Shown here: positions 8,275 through 11,847 of the stretch, piece after piece
How the letters are laid out: every line of letters begins with the position of its first letter
How positions within the stretch are numbered: position 1 is the stretch's first letter
Origin: Bacteroidota bacterium
Lineage (GTDB): Bacteria; Bacteroidota; Bacteroidia; Chitinophagales; Chitinophagaceae
Direction: 5' to 3'
DNA length: 11,847 bases
Assembly (NCBI GenBank): GCA_023429985.1
Contig: JAEZCV010000134.1
Location: forward strand, 1-11,847
The notes under the pieces: generated by a model
What the model saw: the letters and a program-made list of their open reading frames with translations, nothing else
Database searches by the model: none
Told to the model about the DNA's origin: nothing
Program-made: the position numbers and the translations under genes

Positions 8275-8338
8275 TTTGGGGTTTAGGGCCTGCCTGCAGG
8301 AAGGAGGTTTAGGCGTTTAGGCGTTTAGGCGTTTAGTC
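8273..8338. repeat. octanucleotide tandem repeat with decayed CCTGCCTG palindrome
   Basis: Four 8-bp units are in perfect register at 8307-8338: gtttaggc three times, then gtttagtc. Two looser units occur just upstream (agtttggg, gtttaggg at 8273-8288), starting inside the stop codon of the preceding gene. Between them, at 8289-8300, lies CCTGCCTGCAGG, which reads like a shortened form of the 20-bp palindrome at 9536-9555. The repeat fills much of the gap between two convergent genes, where no convincing intrinsic terminator is visible. Confidence 0.85.
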
Positions 8339-8377
8339 GTAAACTATTTTATTAGTCATTTATTATACAAGAGAATA

Positions 8378-8977
8378 TTATTCTTCCAGAGGTTTCGTTT
8401 TCAAATAAAATTCTGTTGCAGTACGCATCCAGGAACCATCAGCTTTTCTAATCTCCAGTATGGCGAGACCAAAGCTGGGAAACCTGAATTCAGCGGTAAT
8501 GAATCCCGGGAGTTGATCGGTTGCATAAATTTCATAAATTACTTTATCGTTGGAATCCTTTGCAATAAACTTTTGGCAATTATAACCCAGGATTTCCTTC
8601 GTTCCATTTTCCTTTTCTACTTTAAGTTCAAGAGGCTTCTGGCCAGATGAATTTTCTGATGTATAATATTTTCCATCTCTGTAATAAAATTTAGTACCTG
8701 TTCCGCGAATCATGGGATGAGTGGAGTTTTTTGTGAAACTATATTCCCCTTTCGAATTAAACTCAAAATTTACATTCCATATATAAGGAGGTTTTAAAAC
8801 TTCAGACAGGAGTACTGAATCTTTCCCCAGCATTAATTGAAGTTCTTCATTTAAAGGAATTTTTGCCGGCGCTCCATTTTGCATCAGAACCTGAAGTTCT
8901 TCGCGATAATTGACTACGTAAGTTGTATCTGAATGTGCACTCAAAAAAATAAAACCCAACACAATATTTAATAACAT
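8378..8977 (-). CDS. small secreted protein, divergent GLPGLI-like family
   Basis: This 199-residue protein starts with a short hydrophobic signal-like segment (residues 2-14, probable cleavage near SAHS-DTTY). The N-terminus lacks the usual positive charge. The rest is beta-rich and follows the order seen in Bacteroidota GLPGLI-family proteins: an FYYRDGKYY segment (97-105), ILGYNCQKFIA (129-139, matching the family ILGYxCxKA element), YATDQLPGF (151-159, where the family has a W-Y/T-x-x-IP element), and a glycine-containing beta strand. At the family's name-giving GLPGLILE position this protein reads PSFGLAILEI (167-176), so the assignment is tentative; a DUF4412-like fold is an alternative. 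The ATG at 8977 is the only plausible start, since an in-frame stop lies 18 bp upstream of it. No TAnnTTTG element was found in the 140 bp upstream. It is transcribed alone, away from the tRNA/repeat region. Confidence 0.7.
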   Translation of the reverse strand: MLLNIVLGFIFLSAHSDTTYVVNYREELQVLMQNGAPAKIPLNEELQLMLGKDSVLLSEVLKPPYIWNVNFEFNSKGEYSFTKNSTHPMIRGTGTKFYYRDGKYYTSENSSGQKPLELKVEKENGTKEILGYNCQKFIAKDSNDKVIYEIYATDQLPGFITAEFRFPSFGLAILEIRKADGSWMRTATEFYLKTKPLEE

Positions 8978-9152
8978 GAAAAAGGTTTTAGTTAATCAAA
9001 TGAATAGGAATAACATCCTGCAACCAATTAAAAGTTACAAATTTTTTAATAAGCTATTATAAAGATAAGGTCTTCTTCATAATCTAAACTTTCAAAACTC
9101 ATATTAAATTAGAACGCCCATTCCAAGCACTTCCTTAATGGAGACTTTACAA

Positions 9153-9195
9153 CAGTAGGACCTGAAGATCTTTAGCTCCTACTGAGCTCCTACTA
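9153..9195. repeat. inverted repeat with overlapping 11-bp direct repeat
   Basis: CAGTAGGA (9153-9160) is the exact reverse complement of TCCTACTG (9177-9184), with a 16-nt loop. The right arm is part of an 11-bp tandem pair, agctcctactg (9174-9184) and agctcctacta (9185-9195), so the left arm can pair with either copy. It has no T-run and is not a convincing terminator. Confidence 0.6.
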
Positions 9196-9226
9196 TCTGT
9201 TTACTAGCTGGGCTTATTTAGGGCTT

Positions 9227-9264
9227 CACGCAAAGTCCGCAAAGAGGGAGCGCGGAGAACGCAA
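9227..9264. repeat. CGCAAAG-type intergenic repeat
   Basis: The segment cacgcaaagtccgcaaag, followed by agggagcgcggagaacgcaa, contains spaced CGCAAAG/CGCGGAG/CGCAA words about 10 bp apart. Similar CACGCAAAG-rich stretches are, in general experience, frequent dispersed intergenic sequences in Bacteroidota genomes. Copy number in this genome cannot be judged from one window. Confidence 0.45.
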
Positions 9265-9338
9265 TAGTTTTTCTTCTTTAATTAATTAACGCGTGAGAAA
9301 TAGAGGGGAGCAAGGAATATAGAGGGAGGGAAAATTCG

Positions 9339-9400
9339 GAAACAGAAAGAGAAACAGAAAGAGTGTACGGCGCTCTCCGCTCTGTTTCTGTTTCTTTTTT
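9339..9400. repeat. imperfect inverted repeat followed by a T-run
   Basis: A left arm of purine-rich GAAACAGAAAGAG words (9339-9363) is nearly complementary to the right arm CTCTGTTTCTGTTTC (about 9380-9394), with a loop of about 16-20 nt and eight T after the right arm. It resembles a weak bidirectional terminator. The right half is also the decayed third copy of the tRNA downstream sequence (ctctccgctct...gtttctttttt), so the dyad may be partly fortuitous. Confidence 0.4.
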
Positions 9401-9402
9401 TT

Positions 9403-9467
9403 GAACCAGCATCCCGCAGTTGCGGGACTACCTTCCCGAAGTTGCGGGACTAGTGCATCTTCACCAT
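9403..9467 (-). pseudogene. degenerate tRNA-Leu copy 2 (truncated at both ends)
   Basis: On the minus strand this copy reads from ATGGTGAAGATGCACTAG through two hairpins to TGCTGGTTC, where it stops inside the T loop and joins a T/A run. It therefore lacks the 3' strand of the T stem and the acceptor 3' strand as well as the 5' acceptor strand. Its hairpins are the same as in the neighbouring copy, so both derive from one already altered ancestor. It cannot form a functional tRNA. Confidence 0.75.
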
Positions 9468-9470
9468 ACT

Positions 9471-9504
9471 AAAATAAAAAGCGGAATAGCTCCTCGCTCT
9501 CCGC
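9471..9504 (-). terminator. duplicated copy of the tRNA-Leu terminator hairpin
   Basis: The stem-loop GCGGA...TCCGC (9481-9504 on the complement) followed by TTTTTATTTT on the minus strand is the same structure as the one after the intact tRNA, with one base fewer in the first T-run. It lies downstream of the degenerate copy carrying the palindrome and may act as a back-up terminator for transcripts from the tRNA promoter. Confidence 0.55.
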
Positions 9505-9526
9505 TCTCCTTCTGTTTCTTTTTATG

Positions 9527-9628
9527 TGCCCAAGACCTGCCTGCCGGCAGGCAGGCTGGATTCGAACCAGCATCCCGCAGTTGCGGGACTACCTTCCCGA
9601 AGTTGCGGGACTAGTGCATCTTCACCAT
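9527..9628 (-). pseudogene. degenerate tRNA-Leu copy 1 with hairpin-substituted arms and inserted palindrome
   Basis: Without the inserted 20 bp this copy is about 82 nt, close to the 84 nt of the intact tRNA. On the minus strand, AAGATGCACTAG parallels the tRNA AGACGCACTAC. The anticodon arm position is TCCCG/CGGGA with a CAACTT loop, bounded by CTA...TAG. The variable-arm position is TCCCGC-AACT-GCGGGA. The T arm CTGGTTCGAATCCAG and acceptor strand CTTGGGCA match the real gene but are split by the palindrome. No partner for the acceptor 3' strand exists at the 5' side, where TTTTTTATTTTATC from the terminator precedes it. It should not be a working tRNA. Confidence 0.8.
9536..9555. repeat. 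perfect 20-bp palindrome inserted in the pseudo-tRNA
   Basis: The sequence is two inverted copies of CCTGCCTGCC / GGCAGGCAGG with no spacer. The matching place in the intact tRNA reads caagactgga (9693-9702), while here it reads caaga-[20 bp]-ctgga. The insertion is therefore exact, with at most a 1-bp ambiguous C and no longer target duplication. A shortened relative occurs at 8289-8300. Confidence 0.9.
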
Positions 9629-9631
9629 GAT

Positions 9632-9666
9632 AAAATAAAAAAGCGGAATAGCTCCTCGCTCTCCGC
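9632..9666 (-). terminator. intrinsic terminator of tRNA-Leu(GAG)
   Basis: On the minus strand the hairpin occupies the complement of 9666 to 9643. The outer stem is GCGGA/TCCGC extended by a G-T pair, then after one bulged A an inner AGC/GCT stem closes a 5-nt GAGGA loop. TTTTTTATTTT follows immediately. It starts 22 nt after the tRNA 3' end, a suitable distance. Confidence 0.75.
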
Positions 9667-9688
9667 TCTCCTACTGTTTCTTTTTATG

Positions 9689-9772
9689 TGCCCAAGACTG
9701 GATTCGAACCAGCACACCGTTTCCGGCGCTACCACCTCAAGGTAGTGCGTCTACCAATTTCGCCACCTGGGC
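9689..9772 (-). tRNA. tRNA-Leu, anticodon GAG
   Basis: This is a complete class II tRNA of 84 nt. The acceptor stem GCCCAGG pairs with CTTGGGC (one G-T wobble) and the discriminator is A, as required for leucine. The D arm has GGTGGCGAAATTGGTAGAC. The anticodon stem CTACC/GGTAG encloses loop TTGAGGT, giving anticodon GAG for CUC/CUU codons. A long variable arm lies around CGCCGGAAACGGTG, and the T arm is CTGGTTCGAATCCAG. CCA is not encoded (the DNA continues CAT after the discriminator), so it must be added after transcription. It follows the kinase gene stop by 21 bp on the same strand, but has its own promoter-like element and terminator. Confidence 0.96.
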
Positions 9773-9784
9773 ATCGGGGGGATG

Positions 9785-9792
9785 CAAAAGTA
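9785..9792 (-). promoter_or_regulatory. Bacteroidota-type -7 promoter element (TAnnTTTG) for tRNA-Leu
   Basis: On the minus strand TACTTTTG matches TAnnTTTG exactly and ends 12 bp before the tRNA 5' end, which would give a leader of about 6-8 nt. A TTG at the complement of 9808-9810 is a possible -33 box with a somewhat short 15-bp spacer. The element lies just beyond the stop codon of the upstream kinase gene, so the tRNA need not depend on read-through. Confidence 0.5.
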
Positions 9793-9793
9793 A

Positions 9794-10957
9794 TTACTTT
9801 ATTAAAACAATCCGAAAAGTTGTTCCCTTTCCCGGTTCGGAATTTTTCACCGTTAAACTTCCTTTATGATAAATTTCAACAATGCGCTTTGATAAACTTA
9901 ATCCCAATCCCCAGCCCCTTTTTTTGGTTGTAAACCCGGGCCTGAAAACTTTTGCCAGGTTTTGCTTGCTGATGCCTTTTCCCGTATCCCTGATATCGAT
10001 CATAACTTCTTTGTCATATTCTTTTACATCAACATAAATATTCCCTTTCCCCTCCATGGCATCCAGGGCATTCTTTAACAGGTTTTCAATTACCCAGTCA
10101 AATAATGGTGCTGAAATTTTTACAGGCAGGTAAGTTTTATTATGCGTTTCGATAGCAAATCCAACTTTACCACCGGCGCGTTTCCTGATGTATTCCACCA
10201 TCAGTTCCACCTGCTCAATAATATTTTTTTCTTCCAGCTTTGGTGTACTTCCAATCTTTCCAAACCTGTCGGTTACCAAACGTAAGCGGTTTACATCTTT
10301 ATCAATTTCCGAAACAAAACTTTCTTTCGAATGCGTTTCTTTCAATATCTCCACCCAGCCTTCCAGCGACGAAACAGGAGTGCCCAACTGGTGGGCTGTT
10401 TCTTTTGCCATTCCGGCCCAAACCTGGTTCTGCACCGATTTATAACTGCTTCTCAAGCTGGTAACAGTAATAATTATAAACAGTGCAACGATCAGTAATT
10501 GAACAATTGGATAATACCTTACTTCATCGAGAAGGCGGCTGTGGCCATAATAATATTTATTGATCCTTGATGAATCCAGCGGATCTATCCAGGTAATGGG
10601 CTTGTTCTCCGATTTAAATCTTTTTAATTCCTGCCGGGGAAAATCTTTGTCTTTCTCGAGTTTTTTCTCATCCAGGTTGATATATTCTATGATGCTGTCT
10701 CTTTCATTCGTATAAATGATAGGGATATCGTCATTATCGGTAATGATGCGCAGGTTGAGTCTTGTATCGCCCGTGCTGGCCGGACTTGCCAGTAAGCTGG
10801 TGGCTTCCACCCACTGTTCCACCTTCTGTCTCTCTTCCGATGCAATTTTTGTTGCCAGGTAGGAAGAATACCAGATCGTACCGCTTACAATCAATATTGC
10901 TAGCAATAAAACCAGGATGCGCCAGTTGAGTAATTGCCGGAACAGGTCAGGAAACAT
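9794..10957 (-). CDS. membrane sensor histidine kinase with AHQLGTP-type H-box
   Basis: This is a 387-residue inner-membrane kinase with a first helix at about 13-33, an extracytoplasmic sensor region at about 36-148, and a second helix at about 150-168. A short linker leads to the dimerisation/phospho-acceptor helix, with H189 in KETAHQLGTPVSSL (185-198). The ATPase domain follows: N box ENLLKNALDAM with N292 and N296, G1 DTGKG (324-328), F box FRPGFTTKKRG (338-348) and G2 GWGLGLS (348-354). The residue after the phospho-acceptor is Gln, not the Glu usual in HisKA kinases. This HQLGTP form is familiar in Bacteroidota kinases. No HAMP or receiver domain is seen, and no response regulator is in the window. 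The ATG at 10957 leaves 58 bp to the divergent glycosyltransferase. It is unlike the 1249-residue kinase outside the catalytic core. Confidence 0.94.
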   Translation of the reverse strand: MFPDLFRQLLNWRILVLLLAILIVSGTIWYSSYLATKIASEERQKVEQWVEATSLLASPASTGDTRLNLRIITDNDDIPIIYTNERDSIIEYINLDEKKLEKDKDFPRQELKRFKSENKPITWIDPLDSSRINKYYYGHSRLLDEVRYYPIVQLLIVALFIIITVTSLRSSYKSVQNQVWAGMAKETAHQLGTPVSSLEGWVEILKETHSKESFVSEIDKDVNRLRLVTDRFGKIGSTPKLEEKNIIEQVELMVEYIRKRAGGKVGFAIETHNKTYLPVKISAPLFDWVIENLLKNALDAMEGKGNIYVDVKEYDKEVMIDIRDTGKGISKQNLAKVFRPGFTTKKRGWGLGLSLSKRIVEIYHKGSLTVKNSEPGKGTTFRIVLIK

Positions 10958-10990
10958 GTTCCGAAAATAGCAAGTACAATCGGCTTCTAT

Positions 10991-10998
10991 TATTTTTG
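10991..10998 (+). promoter_or_regulatory. Bacteroidota-type -7 promoter element (TAnnTTTG) in front of the glycosyltransferase
   Basis: TATTTTTG matches TAnnTTTG exactly and lies 17 bp before the TTG start at 11016, in the 58-bp gap between divergent genes. No TTG-like -33 box is seen at the expected distance. If used, the leader would be only about 10-13 nt, and the out-of-frame ATG at 10999 would fall outside the transcript. Confidence 0.35.
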
Positions 10999-11015
10999 AT
11001 GAAATTATTTGTTTA

Positions 11016-11847
11016 TTGAAGGCATTACCTACTGTTGCAATTGTTATCCTGAACTGGAACGGAAAACACTATCTCCAACAGTTTCTGCCATCTGTTTTAC
11101 AAACAGACTATCCGGCATTAAGGGTTATTGTGGCTGATAATGCATCAACAGATGATTCATTGATTTTTTTAAGATCTTCCTACCCTTCTGTTGAAATAAT
11201 TACACTTGAAAAAAATTGGGGATTTGCCGAAGGTTATAACCAGGCACTTAAACAGGTGGATTCGGAATACCTGGTTTTATTGAATTCGGATGTAGAAGTT
11301 ACAAGCGACTGGCTTAAGCCAATGGTGAATTTTATGCAGGATCACACGCATGTTGCGGCTGCACAGCCGAAGATCCTTTCCTTTCTTCAAAAAGATCATT
11401 TTGAATATGCAGGTGCTGCGGGTGGATGGATCGATGCATTTGGTTATCCATTTTCCAGGGGAAGAATATTTGATCATTGCGAAAAAGATCATGCACAATA
11501 CAACCAGGCGCAGGAAATTTTCTGGGCAAGTGGTGCCTGTTTACTAATCAGAAATCATTTGTTTAAAAAATCAGGCGGCTTTGACGGTTGGTTCTTTGCC
11601 CATATGGAAGAAATAGATCTTTGCTGGCGGCTGCAGTTAATGGGATATAGTATTTATTCGCTGCCTCATTCGGTGGTTTATCATGTGGGAGGCGGAACAC
11701 TTCCCAAAGGCAATTCGAGAAAGGTCTTTTTAAATTTCAGGAATAACCAGGTAATGCTGGCAAAAAATCTTCCCTGGTCTGAAAAATGGTGGAAGGTACC
11801 CTTCAGGATGGCTCTTGACCTGGTAGCTGCTGTAAAAGCCTTATTAG
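11016..11847 (+). CDS. glycosyltransferase family 2, 3' end beyond window
   Basis: An open frame of 277 codons runs off the window. It encodes a GT-A fold glycosyltransferase that transfers sugar from a nucleotide-sugar donor, most likely rhamnosyltransferase-like in cell-surface polysaccharide synthesis. The N-terminal beta strand is VAIVILNWNG (7-16). The nucleotide-binding segment is VIVADNASTDDS (37-48). The DxD-like motif is NSDVEV (90-95). The acceptor region is ASGACLLIR (171-179), GGFDGWFFAHMEEIDLCWR (187-205) and GY (210-211), with the usual catalytic acidic ExD (E199-I-D201). Hydrophobic residues begin to appear near the end (MALDLVAAVKALL), as in family members with C-terminal membrane-proximal helices. 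The start is probably TTG at 11016, because the frame is closed by a stop at 10968-10970 and has no ATG before codon 103. An overlapping six-codon ATG frame (10999-11019) ends across this TTG as TTGA. The exact start is uncertain. Confidence 0.92.
   Translation, partial: MKALPTVAIVILNWNGKHYLQQFLPSVLQTDYPALRVIVADNASTDDSLIFLRSSYPSVEIITLEKNWGFAEGYNQALKQVDSEYLVLLNSDVEVTSDWLKPMVNFMQDHTHVAAAQPKILSFLQKDHFEYAGAAGGWIDAFGYPFSRGRIFDHCEKDHAQYNQAQEIFWASGACLLIRNHLFKKSGGFDGWFFAHMEEIDLCWRLQLMGYSIYSLPHSVVYHVGGGTLPKGNSRKVFLNFRNNQVMLAKNLPWSEKWWKVPFRMALDLVAAVKALL

Larger units (their letters stand above)
8978..9370. other. gene-free intergenic region with several unrelated short repeats
   Basis: No open reading frame here resembles a gene; stops are frequent in all frames. 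The first 140 bp are AT-rich and unstructured. Then come an inverted/direct repeat (9153-9195), a CGCAAAG-type repeat (9227-9264), an AT palindrome around ttaattaattaa (9279-9290), and purine-rich tracts that run into the tRNA-derived array. Confidence 0.7.
9371..9688. repeat. tandem array derived from tRNA-Leu 3' part plus terminator
   Basis: The word gaaccagca occurs at 9403, 9564 and, inside the intact tRNA gene, at 9706, so units are about 142 bp long (161 bp where a 20-bp palindrome is inserted). The units beginning at 9403 and 9564 differ by only about three substitutions and one A over some 134 bp. Each holds, in minus-strand order, a tRNA-like 3' part, the CACATAAAAAGAAACAG flank and the terminator hairpin. 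A third, decayed flank occurs at 9371-9400. The homology to the tRNA gene covers the T arm, acceptor 3' strand and downstream sequence. The 5' acceptor strand and most of the D arm are missing from the copies. Confidence 0.88.

Noticed and set aside
8281..8330. Telomere-like TTTAGGG/TTTAGGC repeat
   Set aside because: A short internal octamer array of about four units between two bacterial genes; the similarity to telomere repeats is coincidental.
8976..9062. 28-codon + strand frame beginning MKKVLV
   Set aside because: Short, overlaps the start of the minus-strand secreted protein gene, and has no promoter or conservation evidence.
9339..9400. Strong rho-independent terminator on the + strand
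   Set aside because: No + strand gene ends upstream, the stem is AT-rich and imperfect, and the T-run is part of the decayed tRNA-flank repeat.
9527..9628. A second functional tRNA gene
   Set aside because: No 5' acceptor strand, the D arm is largely missing, and the T-stem/acceptor junction is split by an inserted palindrome.
9420..9745. Two short + strand open frames across the repeat array that would encode LPAGRQAG-type peptides
   Set aside because: They are translations of the tRNA-derived repeats and the 20-bp palindrome, overlap the tRNA on the other strand, and have no gene-like features.
9371..9772. CRISPR array
   Set aside because: Only two to three units of about 142 bp, no uniform short repeats or variable spacers, no cas genes; the repeats are explained by tRNA and terminator duplication.
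9527..9772. attL/attR pair of an integrated element at tRNA-Leu
   Set aside because: The duplicated tRNA ends are only about 140 bp apart with a terminator, not an element, between them, and no integrase is present; a relic cannot be excluded but is not supported.

Overview
The window looks like ordinary chromosome of a Bacteroidota member, probably of the Chitinophagales/Chitinophagaceae type. The reasons are the DUF3667 membrane protein, a GLPGLI-like secreted protein, a histidine kinase with the AHQLGTP type of H-box, weak or absent Shine-Dalgarno sequences, and three good matches to the Bacteroidota promoter -7 element TAnnTTTG. This placement is inference from gene families and signals; no taxonomic search was possible. 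There is no transposase, integrase, phage gene, CRISPR array or obvious defence cassette.

Layout. A degenerate heptanucleotide repeat (1-49) lies directly in front of a family X DNA polymerase/PHP exonuclease gene, polX (63-1727, +). Its 3' end overlaps by 4 nt the 3' end of a convergent three-gene minus-strand operon (7313 to 1724). That operon holds a DUF3667 zinc-ribbon membrane protein, the NTP pyrophosphohydrolase MazG, and a 1249-residue polytopic sensor histidine kinase. The genes are separated by 2 nt and then by a TTGA stop/start overlap, so co-transcription and translational coupling are likely. A divergent 124-bp gap with a TAnnTTTG element leads to a secreted YD-repeat-like protein (7438-8274, +). 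It faces a small secreted GLPGLI-like protein (8378-8977, -) across an octanucleotide repeat.

From 8978 to 9688 there is no convincing gene. This stretch is dense in repeats and ends in an unusual array: a complete tRNA-Leu(GAG) gene (9689-9772, -) is followed by its intrinsic terminator and then by two degenerate tandem copies of tRNA 3' part plus terminator. In both copies the anticodon and variable arms are replaced by CCCGC/GCGGG hairpins. One copy also carries a perfect 20-bp GC-rich palindrome that is absent from the matching site in the intact tRNA gene. Upstream of the tRNA on the same strand is a second, smaller sensor histidine kinase (9794-10957, -). Diverging from it is a family 2 glycosyltransferase (11016 onward, +) cut off by the window end.

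Functional reading. PolX and MazG both touch DNA repair or nucleotide-pool quality, but they are on opposite strands and need not be linked. Two sensor kinases occur without any response regulator in the window. The most notable coding observation is that PolX has lost two of its three predicted polymerase catalytic aspartates while keeping a complete PHP metal site, so it may act only as a nuclease. The most notable non-coding observation is the tRNA-derived repeat array with its filled-site/empty-site palindrome comparison. I do not see a coherent new multi-gene system.
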